Shown here: positions 42,960-52,011 of the stretch, in pieces
Layout of the letters: each line of letters begins with the position of its first letter
Numbering within the stretch: the stretch's first letter is position 1
Source: Maritimibacter harenae
Lineage (GTDB): Bacteria; Pseudomonadota; Alphaproteobacteria; Rhodobacterales; Rhodobacteraceae
Length of the DNA stretch: 64,000 nucleotides
Direction: 5' to 3'
Assembly: GCF_009882975.1 (NCBI RefSeq)
Contig: NZ_WTUX01000012.1
Span: forward strand, 6,820 to 70,819
Made by a program: the position numbers and the translations under genes
The notes under the pieces: generated by a model
The model's database searches: none
What the model was told of the DNA's origin: nothing
What the model saw: the letters and a program-made list of their open reading frames with translations, nothing else

Positions 42960-44269
42960 GCGGGCTGGAGATCGGCTTCGCCTCGATCGCCGCGATGCTG
43001 GTCCTGATCTACTCGGGCCTGCATGTCGCGATCACCCTGATCCTCGTCAGCTTCGTCGGCGTCTGGCTGATGCGGGGCAATTTCGACCTGGCCGCGAACC
43101 TGATGGTGGCGGCCTTCAAGGATTCGATCTCGGACTACCTGTTCGGCGTGGTGCCGCTCTTCGTGCTCATGGGGCTCGTGGTGTCGGTGGCCGGGATCGG
43201 GCGCGACACGTTCGACGTGGCCCAACAGGCGTTCCGCAAGATCCTGGGCGGGCTGGGCGTGGCCACGGTGGCCGCCAACGCGATCTTCGCGGCCATCACC
43301 GGCATCTCCATCGCCTCGGCCGCCGTCTTCACCAAGGTCGCCGTGCCCGAGATGCGCCGCCACGGCTACACGCCCCACTTCTCGGTGGGCGTGGTCGCGG
43401 GATCGGCGGTGCTGGGCATGCTGATCCCGCCCTCGCTTCTGTTCATCCTCTACGGCGTACTGACCGAGCAATCGGTGGGCGACCTGTTCATCGCCGGGGT
43501 GATCCCGGGGCTCCTCCTATCGGCGACCTATGCCTTCGGCATCGTCGCGATGGGCAAGTGGGCACCCGGCTTCATCGGCGGACAGGACAGGTCCACCGCC
43601 GATCTGCCCCTCATGTCGGCGGGCCAGATGCTGGCGAAGCTCGCCCCCATCGTGATCCTCGTCACGCTTGTGCTGGGCGGCATCTACGGCGGCGTCTTCA
43701 CACCGACCGAGGCGGGCGCCGCCGGGGCCGCCGGGGCGCTGGTCATCGCGATCGTGAAACGCCGGCTGGGCTGGCGCGACTTCTGGCAGGTGCTGGTCCA
43801 GACCGGGCACACCACCGCCTCGATCTGTTTCCTGATCATGGGAGCGACGCTCTATTCCCGGATGCTCGCCCTGTCGGGCATGCCGGGCTGGCTGGGCGAC
43901 TCAGTGCTGGGCGCGGGCTTCGGGATCAACGGCGTGGTGATCTCCATGATCGTGGTGATGGTCATCCTCGGCACGATCCTCGACAGCGCGTCGATCATGC
44001 TTCTGGTGCTGCCCATCGCGGTGCCGATCCTGACCGGGCTCCAGGTCGACCTGATCTGGCTCGGCGTGATCGCGATCCTGGCCGTCGAGATCGGGCTGCT
44101 GACCCCGCCCTTCGGGCTGGCGGTCTATGTCATCAAGTCAACTCTCGGGCCGGACAGCGACATCACGCTCGGCCAGATCTTCAAGGGCGCCGCCCCCTTC
44201 GCGTTGATGATGGTCCTCGTCCTGGTCCTCGTCTTCATGTTCCCGGCGCTCGCCACCACCCTGCTCTGA
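42956..44269 (+). CDS. TRAP transporter large permease (DctM family)
   Basis: A 437-residue membrane protein with about a dozen hydrophobic segments; conserved stretches are AAITGISIASAAVFTKVAVPEM, GSAVLGMLIPPSLLFILYGVLTEQSVG and EIGLLTPPFGLAVYV. It forms the Na+-coupled import channel with the small permease. Start overlaps the upstream stop (ATGA). The MBL gene follows 13 bp downstream, so uptake and first hydrolysis are co-expressed. Confidence 0.95.
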   Translation: MSGLEIGFASIAAMLVLIYSGLHVAITLILVSFVGVWLMRGNFDLAANLMVAAFKDSISDYLFGVVPLFVLMGLVVSVAGIGRDTFDVAQQAFRKILGGLGVATVAANAIFAAITGISIASAAVFTKVAVPEMRRHGYTPHFSVGVVAGSAVLGMLIPPSLLFILYGVLTEQSVGDLFIAGVIPGLLLSATYAFGIVAMGKWAPGFIGGQDRSTADLPLMSAGQMLAKLAPIVILVTLVLGGIYGGVFTPTEAGAAGAAGALVIAIVKRRLGWRDFWQVLVQTGHTTASICFLIMGATLYSRMLALSGMPGWLGDSVLGAGFGINGVVISMIVVMVILGTILDSASIMLLVLPIAVPILTGLQVDLIWLGVIAILAVEIGLLTPPFGLAVYVIKSTLGPDSDITLGQIFKGAAPFALMMVLVLVLVFMFPALATTLL

Positions 44270-44282
44270 CGGAGGAAAACCA

Positions 44283-45284
44283 ATGCGGAACTGGAAAAAC
44301 CAAAAGGGCCTTCAGGAAGTTGCCAACGGCGTCTGGGCCTACCTGCAACCGGACGGGTCCTGGGGCTGGTCGAACGCGGGGATCATCGCGGACGGCGAGG
44401 CGAACCTGCTGGTCGATACCCTGTTCGACCTGAAATACACGCGCGAGATGCTGGACGACATCAAGGCGAACGTCCCCGGCGGCGACAAGATCGGTATTCT
44501 CGTCAATACCCACGCCGACGGCGACCACACGTTCGGCAACCAGCTGGTCAAGGGCGCGCGCATCATCGGGACGGAAGGCACGGTCAGCGATTTCGACCGC
44601 TTCGACCCGGCCTTCCTGGACCAGGTGATGAAGGATCCCGGCCAGTTCGGGCGCGCCGGCGCCTTCATGGCCGAGTGTTTCCGGCCCTTCGATTTCTCCG
44701 ACATCGAGCTCACCCCGCCGACCGAGACCTTCCGCGACCGGATGACGATCAAGGTGGGCGACAAGACGGTGGAGTTGATCGAGGTCGGGCCGGCGCACTC
44801 GCTGGGCGACGCGCTGATCTACGTGCCCGAGGACAAGGTCGTCTATACCGGCGACATCCTGTTCAACGAGGGCACGCCCATCGCCTGGTACGGCCCCATC
44901 GCGCGCTGGGTGAATGCCTGCAACATCATCCTCGACATGGATGTCGACGTCGTGGTGCCCGGCCACGGGCCGATCGCCACGAAGGAAGACGTGCGCCGGA
45001 TGCGCGACTACCTGCTCGACGTGACCGAGATGGCCCGCCCGCTCTACGAGCAGGGCATGGACTTCCTCGACGCCGCTTACAAGATCGACCTGGGCGAATA
45101 CCGCGACTGGCCGGATGCCGAGCGGGTCATCGTGACCATGCGCACGCTGTTCGACGATTTCGAAGCGGCGGACGAGCGGCCGGTCCACGTGCCGGTCCCG
45201 TTCTTCGAGATGATGCAGGACATGCGCAACCACCTGGGCAAGCCGCGGGTGCACGACGAATGGTGCCAGGCGCACGATCACTGA
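44283..45284 (+). CDS. MBL-fold metallo-hydrolase with HxDxDH metal motif
   Basis: A 333-residue MBL-fold protein of a different subfamily from the two BVMO-linked ones. The metal motif is NTHADGDH (H77, D79, D81, H82), that is HxDxDH, where most family members have HxHxDH. Other ligands are visible in PAHSLGD, YTGDILF and PGHGP. Cytoplasmic, start behind GGAGG. It is last in the TRAP operon, so the imported compound or an early intermediate is the likely substrate. The precise reaction (ester, lactone or thioester hydrolysis) is unknown. Confidence 0.85.
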   Translation: MRNWKNQKGLQEVANGVWAYLQPDGSWGWSNAGIIADGEANLLVDTLFDLKYTREMLDDIKANVPGGDKIGILVNTHADGDHTFGNQLVKGARIIGTEGTVSDFDRFDPAFLDQVMKDPGQFGRAGAFMAECFRPFDFSDIELTPPTETFRDRMTIKVGDKTVELIEVGPAHSLGDALIYVPEDKVVYTGDILFNEGTPIAWYGPIARWVNACNIILDMDVDVVVPGHGPIATKEDVRRMRDYLLDVTEMARPLYEQGMDFLDAAYKIDLGEYRDWPDAERVIVTMRTLFDDFEAADERPVHVPVPFFEMMQDMRNHLGKPRVHDEWCQAHDH

Positions 45285-45304
45285 CACCCGCACCTTCGCG
45301 TGAC

Positions 45305-45332
45305 AAAGGCGGCGTGATCCCACGCCGCCTTT
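45305..45332. terminator. bidirectional terminator between MBL and thiolase genes
   Basis: Twelve-bp arms AAAGGCGGCGTG/CACGCCGCCTTT around a 4-nt loop, with a TTT end on both strands, between convergent genes. Confidence 0.85.
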
Positions 45333-45356
45333 GCTTGTTCTTCCCGGACTGGCCCC

Positions 45357-46556
45357 TCAGCGCACGCGCAGGATCACCGCCATCGCGCTGTCGCCCGCCG
45401 CGCAGCCCTGGAACAGCCCGGTGCCGCCGCCGCGGATTTGGAGTTCCTCGATCATCTCGATGATCGCGCGCAGCCCGGTCGGCCCCTGCGGGTGTCCCCA
45501 GACCAGCGACGAGCCGTAGTTGTTCATCGTCTTCCAGTCGATGTCGAAAGCACGCGCGAAGGCGATGTCGTTCACCGCGAAGGGATTGTGCGACTTCAGC
45601 ACGTCGATGTCACCGATGCCCAAGCCGGCCAGCTCAAGCGCCCGGTTCGCCGCGCGGATCGGGGCGGCGGGCATGTGGGCGATCTCGTCACGCCCCTGGG
45701 CGACGGCGAGCACCTCGACCACCGGGCCGTCCTTCCTCGGCGACAGCGCGCGCGCCCGGTCCTCGGTCGCGCACATCACGATGGCGGCAGAGCCGTCGGC
45801 GGGATGCGTCTGGCCCGCGAAGGTGACGGACCCCTCGGGCATCACCGGCTTGAGGGCCGCCATCTTTTCGGGCGAGGACGGGTAGATCCCTTCGTCGCCC
45901 GTGAGCGTCTTGACGGTCTTGCGGAACCGGCCGTCCGGCACCTCGAACTCGGCCGCCATGTAGCGTTTCTGGAAAGCCCGGTCGTCGGCCAGGGCAGCGG
46001 CGTATTGCTCCGAGCGGAAGGCCGCGACCTCGTGCTGCTCCTCGGTGGAGATGCCCACCTTGCGCGCGACGTTGTCGGCGGTGTCCACCATCGCGCACTT
46101 GGCGAAGGGATCCTTGTTGAAGCTCTCGAGCACGATGTTCTCGCCCAAACCCGTGCCGCCCGGCGCGTCGGGGGCCGGGTAGTAGGCATGCGGGCCGTTC
46201 GACGTGCGATCGCCCGAAGCGATGAGCGCGGTCTGCACGCCCGAGGTCGCCATCTCGCCCATCGCCGTGGCCACGAGCCGCGCGCCGGTGGCGCAGGCCT
46301 GGTTCACGGTGGGACCCGCCAGGTGCTCGGCGCCGATCATCGCGGTGAACCACGGGGTGCCGTAGAAGCTGCGGTATTGCGGGACGGTCATGCCGTAGGC
46401 GGCGAAATCGAAATCCTCGACCGAAAGGTCACGCTCTGCCAGGGCCGACTTGGCCACGTGCGCGGCGAACTCGATCGAATGCAGGTGGGCGAAGGACCCC
46501 TGCCAGCGGGCGAAGGGTGTCGACCAATAGGCCCCGTAGGGAATGAATGCTGTCAT
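45357..46556 (-). CDS. Thiolase family protein (acetyl-CoA C-acyltransferase type)
   Basis: A 399-residue thiolase with the nucleophilic cysteine in NQACATGA (C88), GHPQGPTG (His) and FQGCAAGDSA (second Cys) present. The usual NEAFA loop reads SHNPFAVND, an atypical variant. It would cleave a 3-ketoacyl-CoA with CoA. Convergent with the TRAP-MBL operon, separated by a shared terminator, and functionally close to the FAH/TRAP catabolic locus. Start 46556 with a weak GAGAG ribosome site. Confidence 0.9.
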   Translation of the reverse strand: MTAFIPYGAYWSTPFARWQGSFAHLHSIEFAAHVAKSALAERDLSVEDFDFAAYGMTVPQYRSFYGTPWFTAMIGAEHLAGPTVNQACATGARLVATAMGEMATSGVQTALIASGDRTSNGPHAYYPAPDAPGGTGLGENIVLESFNKDPFAKCAMVDTADNVARKVGISTEEQHEVAAFRSEQYAAALADDRAFQKRYMAAEFEVPDGRFRKTVKTLTGDEGIYPSSPEKMAALKPVMPEGSVTFAGQTHPADGSAAIVMCATEDRARALSPRKDGPVVEVLAVAQGRDEIAHMPAAPIRAANRALELAGLGIGDIDVLKSHNPFAVNDIAFARAFDIDWKTMNNYGSSLVWGHPQGPTGLRAIIEMIEELQIRGGGTGLFQGCAAGDSAMAVILRVR

Positions 46557-46762
46557 GTCGCTCTCTGTCTGTGGGTCCGCGTGCGTGACCGCCGGTGTTC
46601 AACGTGACGCGCAGGATCACGGCACAGGGCCGTGCAAGGGATCTGCCCCTCATCCTCCCGTCCGGCACATCGCCGGATGCGCCGCGGGCGCACATTGTTT
46701 GAGAGCCAACATTAATGTCAAGCCGATGCCGGCCCGACCGGGACGCGTGGCCCCGAAAAAGC

Positions 46763-46786
46763 AAAAAGCCGGGCATCATGCCCGGC
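46763..46786 (-). terminator. Rho-independent terminator of the DUF1127 gene
   Basis: Seven-bp GC arms GCCGGGC/GCCCGGC followed on the minus strand by TTTTTGC. It sits 25 bp beyond the DUF1127 stop. The 255-bp gap (46557-46811) has no other feature. Confidence 0.85.
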
Positions 46787-46811
46787 CATCGCTTCACCGT
46801 CCGATCAGGGA

Positions 46812-47033
46812 TCAGAGGTAGTAGGTGTCCGCGAACACGTGGCGGACGATGCCGTCACGGGTCAGACCGCGTTCGGCCAGCTGGTCGTCGGTCATAGCTT
46901 CGAGAGCGGCGATCTCGGCCTGGCGCGAGCGCGCCTCGACGTAGGCTTTGCCAAACGCTTTCAGGCGGTCGGCGATGCGCGCAAAGATCGGATGCGACGC
47001 GGCGAAATCGGAGTTGGTTGCAGTATAGGCCAT
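46812..47033 (-). CDS. DUF1127 small protein
   Basis: A 73-residue protein with the C-terminal DUF1127 pattern: AEIAALEAMTDDQLAERGLTRDGIVRHVFAD. Such arginine-rich small proteins are common in Rhodobacterales; some bind RNA and influence sRNA turnover and phosphate or stress metabolism. Monocistronic by its own terminator and a 98-bp upstream gap. Start 47033, with AGGTT upstream. Confidence 0.9.
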   Translation of the reverse strand: MAYTATNSDFAASHPIFARIADRLKAFGKAYVEARSRQAEIAALEAMTDDQLAERGLTRDGIVRHVFADTYYL

Positions 47034-47131
47034 CTTGGGAACCTCAGATTAGTGTTGCTCAGGGTTTCCCCCCTCGCCGAACTAACTAGGTCAGCACGCG
47101 TTCCCGAAAAACAGACACTTCGGCAATGCCG

Positions 47132-47767
47132 CTATGCAGCATTTGCAGACCCCTCCGGACGCAACCTCAATCCCCCAATGTTTTCAATATGCTGGACGAT
47201 TTCCGCAACACCCTCGCCATGCCGCAGCGCGGAAAATACGAAGGGTTTGCCGTGCCGCATCCGGGTCGCGTCGCGCTCCATCACCCCGAGATCGGCCCCC
47301 ACGTGGGGCGCCAGGTCGCGCTTGTTGATGATCAGAAGGTCGCTCCGCGTGATCGCCGGACCCCCTTTGCGGGGAATCTCTTCCCCGGCTGCCACGTCGA
47401 TGACGTAGAGGGTGATGTCGGCCAGTTCCGGGCTGAAGGTGGCCGACAGGTTGTCTCCCCCGCTTTCGATCAGCACCAGGTCGAGATCCGGGTGCCGATC
47501 GGTCAGGTCCGCGACGGCGGCGAGGTTGATCGAGGCATCCTCGCGGATCGCGGTATGCGGGCAGCCGCCCGTCTCCACCCCCACCACGCGGTCGGCGGGC
47601 AGGATCTGCATCCGGGTCAACGCCTCGGCATCTTCCCGCGTATAGATGTCGTTGGTGATCACGGCCATCGAACATCGATCCTTGAGCGCGCGGGCGAGCT
47701 CTGCGGTCAGGGTGGTCTTTCCGGCCCCGACCGGGCCACCGATGCCTACTCTGAGCGGTCCATTCAT
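47132..47767 (-). CDS. ureG: Urease accessory GTPase UreG
   Basis: A 211-residue SIMIBI-class GTPase with P-loop [24 protein letters not shown] (the metal-binding CPH motif), [14 protein letters not shown] and [10 protein letters not shown]. It hydrolyses GTP to drive nickel insertion into urease together with UreD, UreF and UreE. Start ATG 47767 overlaps the ureF stop (ATGA). Last gene of the urease operon. Confidence 0.97.
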   Translation of the reverse strand: MNGPLRVGIGGPVGAGKTTLTAELARALKDRCSMAVITNDIYTREDAEALTRMQILPADRVVGVETGGCPHTAIREDASINLAAVADLTDRHPDLDLVLIESGGDNLSATFSPELADITLYVIDVAAGEEIPRKGGPAITRSDLLIINKRDLAPHVGADLGVMERDATRMRHGKPFVFSALRHGEGVAEIVQHIENIGGLRLRPEGSANAA

Positions 47768-48402
47768 GTGCGGAAGATCCTCGATCTCTGGGTTTCGTGC
47801 TTCATCGCCGCGATGTCCGACAGGAACGACGACGACGCGATATGCGTGAGCTCGCCATCCGCAGCCTCGGCGGCCGTCTCCGCGCAGACGGGGGCGAGCG
47901 CCCGGATCACCGTCTGTGCTTCGGTCTGCCCGATCGGACCCAACCGCTGGGCGGCGGAAACGAGGTTCGACACGAACGCCTGCAGGTAGAGCGTCAGGGC
48001 AAGATCGAGCGGCAGCTCCTCGATCGCCGCCGCGCGGCCCAGCGCCACCGGGTAGGTGAGACCGGCAAGGTCGGCATCCCAGACATGGCCCACCACGTCG
48101 CAGAACGCCCGCCCCTGTGCCTCGGCCTCCAGCAACCGCTCGCGGCAGGGGGCGAAGGCGCGCGCGGCCGCGTCGATTTCGGAGAGGGCCGCGCGACCAT
48201 GATAGGCGGCGGCCACGAAATGCGCGTCCGCGTTGGCGCTTCCCAGCGTCAGCAGATCGGTGAGCCACGTCTCCAGATCGGCGGCCGAGGTGATCCACCC
48301 GGCCTCGAACGCCGCTTCCAGCCCGTGGGAATAGGTGAAGGCTCCCACCGGAAAGGCCGGAGACAGCCATTGGTTCAGCGTCAGAACGGCATCAGTGCGC
48401 AT
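47764..48402 (-). CDS. ureF: Urease accessory protein UreF
   Basis: A 212-residue all-helical Ure[22 protein letters not shown] is the family N-terminus, and the conserved [15 protein letters not shown] lies in the C-terminal half. It bridges UreD and UreG in the activation complex. Start overlaps the end of ureE by 11 bp, so translation is coupled. Confidence 0.96.
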   Translation of the reverse strand: MRTDAVLTLNQWLSPAFPVGAFTYSHGLEAAFEAGWITSAADLETWLTDLLTLGSANADAHFVAAAYHGRAALSEIDAAARAFAPCRERLLEAEAQGRAFCDVVGHVWDADLAGLTYPVALGRAAAIEELPLDLALTLYLQAFVSNLVSAAQRLGPIGQTEAQTVIRALAPVCAETAAEAADGELTHIASSSFLSDIAAMKHETQRSRIFRT

Positions 48403-48865
48403 GTTCGTGCCCTCCGTGCGAATGCGAATGATCGTGCCCGTGCGTGCGCCCGTGCCCGTAGGCCCCGCCTTCCGGCGTGAACGGTTCCACCACCTCGCGC
48501 GTGGTCGCCCCCAGCCGGGCGAGCATGTCCGCCATCACGTGGTCCCGCTGGATCAGGATGCGCCCCGGCGCGATCTGCGCCGGCGTGTGGCGGTTGCCGA
48601 TGTGCCAGGCGAGCCGTACCAGGTCCGGCCCCGTCACCTCGAGCAGCGCCTCCTCGGCCGGGGCCACGCCCACGGTGCGCCCATCCTCCAGAACGAAGGC
48701 ATCGCCCGCGTTCACGCTTGTGGTCTGCGCCAGGTCGACGAGGAACCGCTCGCCCGACGCAGCGATCAGCACCTTCCGCCGCAGGAACCGCTCGTCATAG
48801 GTCAGAACCACCGTTAGGTCCGGGTGGTGCTCGTGCACCGTGGTCTGGGCTATCGGCAGGGTCAT
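48392..48865 (-). CDS. ureE: Urease nickel chaperone UreE with His-rich tail
   Basis: A 157-residue UreE: N-terminal DLTVVLTYDERFLRRKVL domain, then the metal-binding domain with GNRHTPAQI and DHVMADMLARLGA. The last 20 residues contain nine histidines, a Ni2+ reservoir seen in many UreE proteins. Start 48865 with GAGGTG, 8 bp after ureC. Confidence 0.95.
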   Translation of the reverse strand: MTLPIAQTTVHEHHPDLTVVLTYDERFLRRKVLIAASGERFLVDLAQTTSVNAGDAFVLEDGRTVGVAPAEEALLEVTGPDLVRLAWHIGNRHTPAQIAPGRILIQRDHVMADMLARLGATTREVVEPFTPEGGAYGHGRTHGHDHSHSHGGHEHAH

Positions 48866-48873
48866 CTCACACC

Positions 48874-50595
48874 TCAGAACAGGAAGTACCGCTGCGCCAT
48901 CGGCAGTTCGGTCGCCGGTTCGCAGGTCAGGAGTTCGCCGTTGGCGCGCACCTCGTAGGTCTCCGGGTGAACCTCGATCTCGGGCGTGGCGTCGTTCAGG
49001 ACGAGGTCCTTCTTGCCGATCCCGCGCGTGTTGGTCACCGGCACCGTGTTCTTCATCAGCCCCAGCGTCTTGGCGATGGACGAGCCATGCGCGCTCGCGC
49101 TCACGAAGGTCACGGCGGAGTTCTCCACGGCGCGGCCCATCGACCCGAACATCGGGCGGGAATAGACCGGCTGTGGCGTCGGGATCGACGCGTTCGGGTC
49201 GCCCATCTGGGCCACGGCGATCATGCCGCCGATCAGCACCATCTCGGGCTTCACGCCGAAGGTCGCCGTGTTCCACAGCACCAGGTCGGCGCGCTTGCCC
49301 ACCTCGATCGACCCGATTTCATGGCTCATTCCGTGGGCGATGGCGGGGTTCATCGTGTATTTCGCGATGTAACGGCGCACCCGGAAGTTGTCGTTGTCGC
49401 CGGTCTCCTCGGCCAGTTTCCCGCGCTGCTTCTTCATCTTGTCGGCGGTCTGCCAGGTACGGATGATGACCTCGCCCACGCGCCCCATCGCCTGGCTGTC
49501 GGACGCGATGATCGAGAACGCGCCCATGTCGTGCAGGATGTCCTCGGCCGCGATGGTCTCGCGACGGATGCGGGACTCCGCGAAGGCCACGTCCTCGGGG
49601 ATCGACTTGTCGAGGTGGTGGCACACCATGAGCATGTCGAGGTGCTCTTCGAGCGTGTTCACCGTGAAGGGCCGCGTCGGGTTGGTGGACGAGGGCAGCA
49701 CGTGCTCCTCGCCGCAGATCTTGATGATGTCCGGCGCATGGCCGCCCCCGGCCCCTTCCGTGTGAAAGGCGTGGATCGTGCGGCCTTTCATCGAAGCGAC
49801 CGTGTTCTCCACGAAGCCGCTCTCGTTCAGCGTGTCGGTGTGGATCATCACCTGCACGTCGAGGTCGTCGGCCACCGACAGGCAGCAGTCGATCGCGCCC
49901 GGCGTGGTCCCCCAATCCTCGTGCAGCTTGAGCGAACAGGCCCCGGCCATCACCTGCTCTTCCAGCGCGGCGGGGAGCGAGGCGTTGCCCTTGCCCGCGA
50001 AGCCGATGTTCATCGGCACCCCGTCCACCGCCTGGAGCATCCGGCCGATGTTCCACGGCCCCGGCGTGCAGGTGGTGGCGAGCGTGCCGTGCGCGGGCCC
50101 CGTGCCGCCGCCCAACATCGTCGTCAGACCCGAGTGCAGCGCGTCCTCGATCTGCTGCGGACAGATGAAGTGGATGTGGCTGTCGAAGCCCCCGGCGGTC
50201 AGGATGCGCCCCTCGCCCGCGATCACCTCGGTGCCCGGGCCGATGATGATCGTCACGCCGCCCTGCGTGTCCGGGTTGCCCGCCTTGCCGATCCCGGCGA
50301 TCCGCCCGTCCTTGAGCCCCACGTCGGCCTTGTAGATGCCGGTATGGTCCACGATCAGCGCGTTGGTGATGACCGTGTCGACCGCACCGCCCGCACGCGG
50401 ATGCTGGCTCTGCCCCATCCCGTCGCGGATCACCTTGCCACCGCCGAACTTCACCTGGTCGCCGTAGCCGTCGGCATCGGCCGTGAGGTCGCGCTCGACC
50501 TCGATGATGAGGTCGGTGTCGGCCAGCCGCACCTTGTCGCCGGTGGTGGGGCCGAACATCGCGGCATAGTCGGATCGTTTGATGGTTGCTGGCAT
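48874..50595 (-). CDS. ureC: Urease alpha subunit UreC
   Basis: A 573-residue catalytic subunit. Nickel ligands are seen in DSHIHFICP, the carbamylated Lys in [16 protein letters not shown], the mobile-flap His in MVCHHLD and ASDSQAMGR. It hydrolyses urea to ammonia and carbamate in the cytoplasm. ATG 50595 is taken (AGGGG upstream); an adjacent in-frame GTG at 50598 is possible. Its ATG overlaps the stop of a 28-codon ORF (TGATG). Confidence 0.98.
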   Translation of the reverse strand: MPATIKRSDYAAMFGPTTGDKVRLADTDLIIEVERDLTADADGYGDQVKFGGGKVIRDGMGQSQHPRAGGAVDTVITNALIVDHTGIYKADVGLKDGRIAGIGKAGNPDTQGGVTIIIGPGTEVIAGEGRILTAGGFDSHIHFICPQQIEDALHSGLTTMLGGGTGPAHGTLATTCTPGPWNIGRMLQAVDGVPMNIGFAGKGNASLPAALEEQVMAGACSLKLHEDWGTTPGAIDCCLSVADDLDVQVMIHTDTLNESGFVENTVASMKGRTIHAFHTEGAGGGHAPDIIKICGEEHVLPSSTNPTRPFTVNTLEEHLDMLMVCHHLDKSIPEDVAFAESRIRRETIAAEDILHDMGAFSIIASDSQAMGRVGEVIIRTWQTADKMKKQRGKLAEETGDNDNFRVRRYIAKYTMNPAIAHGMSHEIGSIEVGKRADLVLWNTATFGVKPEMVLIGGMIAVAQMGDPNASIPTPQPVYSRPMFGSMGRAVENSAVTFVSASAHGSSIAKTLGLMKNTVPVTNTRGIGKKDLVLNDATPEIEVHPETYEVRANGELLTCEPATELPMAQRYFLF

Positions 50596-50681
50596 CACTC
50601 TGTCCCCTCGGACCTGAAAATCTCGTTCGTCCCGGCCGCCGTTCCCCGCGAGGTCGCGGCCCTGTCAGTCATTGCGTCCAT
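50595..50681 (-). CDS. 28-codon ORF linking GFA gene and ureC
   Basis: An ORF of 28 codons whose ATG overlaps the GFA stop (TGATG at 50683-50679) and whose TGA overlaps the ureC ATG (TGATG). No similarity recognised. The double overlap fits a coupling peptide that lets ribosomes continue from the GFA gene into ureC, but chance is possible in a GC-rich genome. Confidence 0.35.
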   Translation of the reverse strand: MDAMTDRAATSRGTAAGTNEIFRSEGTE

Positions 50682-51163
50682 CACGCCACCCAGCACCCGT
50701 TGGCCTCGTGCCAGTCGGCGAGCGACAGCTCCGGGTAGGCGTCGAATACCTCGTCCCAGGCGCCGATCTCCGGCGTGACCCAGTGGGGTTTGTCGGCCAT
50801 GAAGATGTGCGTCAGCTTCGGCGGCACCGGCAGCGGCGTGTCGATCACGCTCGCCACCGGATGGACAAGCTCGGGCCAGCGCGGGTCGAAGAGCCACAGC
50901 TGCGACCCACAGGACGTGCAGAAGTAGCGCTCCGCCTCGGAATGGGACCCGTCGTCGCGCGTCGCGTGGAACAGGCCCAGCTGGTCCCAGTCGTTGACGC
51001 TGAGCGTGTCGGTCACCGCCCCGATGTTGACCGAATACCCGCCGCCCGCGGCGCTCTTGCGGCAGATCGAGCAATAGCAGCGCTGATAGGGCACCGGCGT
51101 GTGGCTCTCGACGGAAAACCGCACCGCGCCGCACTGGCAGGACCCGTCGAGCGTCATGGGCAT
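50681..51163 (-). CDS. GFA / CENP-V family zinc protein inside the urease operon
   Basis: A 160-residue protein with the glutathione-dependent formaldehyde-activating (GFA) fold. Zinc-binding cysteines are in SCQCGAVRF, RCYCSICRKSAAGGG and YFCTSCGSQLW. Start 51163 with GGAGGG. It lies between ureB (55 bp) and ureC on the same strand, an unusual passenger in a urease operon. The family includes glutathionyl-hydroxymethyl-forming and other thiol-linked enzymes of poorly known substrate. Confidence 0.88.
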   Translation of the reverse strand: MPMTLDGSCQCGAVRFSVESHTPVPYQRCYCSICRKSAAGGGYSVNIGAVTDTLSVNDWDQLGLFHATRDDGSHSEAERYFCTSCGSQLWLFDPRWPELVHPVASVIDTPLPVPPKLTHIFMADKPHWVTPEIGAWDEVFDAYPELSLADWHEANGCWVA

Positions 51164-51218
51164 CGCGACACCCTCCCCGGCCGGGATGGACCCGGCGGAC
51201 ATATGCCCGACAGCCTTC

Positions 51219-51524
51219 TCAAAGCGCCCCCATGACCTTCTGGTTGAAGCCGAAGACCTTGCGGTCGCCACCGATCGGGATCAGCGATACCTCGCGCGAC
51301 TGGCCCGGTTCGAAACGCACGGCGGTGCCCGGCGCGATGTCGAGCCGTTTGCCCCGCGCCGCCTCGCGGTCGAATTCGAGCGCGCTGTTCGTCTCGAAGA
51401 AATGGTAGTGCGAGCCGACCTGAACCGGGCGGTCGCCGGTGTTGGCCACCATCAGCGTGGTCACCTCGGCGCCGGCGTTCAGGACGATCTCACCCTCGGC
51501 CGCGATGATCTCACCGGGGATCAT
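51219..51524 (-). CDS. ureB: Urease beta subunit UreB
   Basis: A 101-residue beta subunit: [36 protein letters not shown] and [14 protein letters not shown] are diagnostic. Structural subunit of the (alpha-beta-gamma)3 enzyme. Start overlaps the stop of the small membrane protein (ATGA). Confidence 0.97.
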   Translation of the reverse strand: MIPGEIIAAEGEIVLNAGAEVTTLMVANTGDRPVQVGSHYHFFETNSALEFDREAARGKRLDIAPGTAVRFEPGQSREVSLIPIGGDRKVFGFNQKVMGAL

Positions 51525-51697
51525 GCCCGGGCCTTCACGGCACGCAGGACGGCGACCGCCGACAGGGTCATGGCGATGACGAAGGCGATGCCCGCGATCA
51601 GCAGGCCGTCCTTTTCATGAAGGTGCAGCGTGACGCCGTGACCGGGATGGGCGAGCGCGGGGGCCGTGGTGGCCAGAAGGGCGATCAGGTAACGCAT
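51521..51697 (-). CDS. 58-residue His-containing membrane or exported protein between ureA and ureB
   Basis: A signal-like N-terminus ([16 protein letters not shown]) is followed by [14 protein letters not shown] and one transmembrane segment ([21 protein letters not shown]) with a basic end. GAGGAG precedes ATG 51697, and its stop overlaps ureB. The HPGH start after the cleavage site recalls HupE/UreJ-type nickel permeases, of which this could be a minimal relative. Similar tiny proteins occur in urease loci of Rhodobacterales to my knowledge. Function unknown; nickel handling is a guess. Confidence 0.75.
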   Translation of the reverse strand: MRYLIALLATTAPALAHPGHGVTLHLHEKDGLLIAGIAFVIAMTLSAVAVLRAVKARA

Positions 51698-51707
51698 GTG
51701 TTTCTCC

Positions 51708-52010
51708 TCAGCGGATCGGGTTGTGAACGGTGACAAGCTTGGTGCCGTCCGGAAAGGTGGCCTCGACCTGGACCTCGTGGATCATCTCGGGCACCCCCGA
51801 CATGCACTGGTCGCGGGTGATGACGGTCGCCCCGGCCTGCATCATCTCGGACACGCTGCGCCCGTCGCGCGCGCCCTCGACCACCGCGTCGGTGATCAGC
51901 GCGATCGCTTCCGGGTGGTTCAGCTTCACGCCGCGTTCGAGCCGCTTTCGCGCCACCTCTGCCGCCATCGCGACCAGCAGCTTGTCTTTTTCTCTCGGGG
52001 TCAGGTTCAT
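51708..52010 (-). CDS. ureA: Urease gamma subunit UreA
   Basis: A 100-residue gamma subunit: [39 protein letters not shown] and [22 protein letters not shown] are characteristic. One base separates its start from the ureD stop, indicating coupled translation. Confidence 0.97.
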   Translation of the reverse strand: MNLTPREKDKLLVAMAAEVARKRLERGVKLNHPEAIALITDAVVEGARDGRSVSEMMQAGATVITRDQCMSGVPEMIHEVQVEATFPDGTKLVTVHNPIR

Positions 52011-52011
52011 G

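Noticed and set aside
42946-44433. A long open frame (about 495 codons) on the plus strand overlapping the TRAP large permease gene in another frame.
   Set aside because: Arg/Gly/Pro-rich composition without any family motif; the overlapping dctM frame has clear membrane segments and family signatures. Typical high-GC shadow.
45357-46556. Thiolase at 45357 as a second cysteine-less thiolase-fold protein.
   Set aside because: Its nucleophile loop reads NQACATG with Cys88 present, so it is a normal thiolase in this respect.
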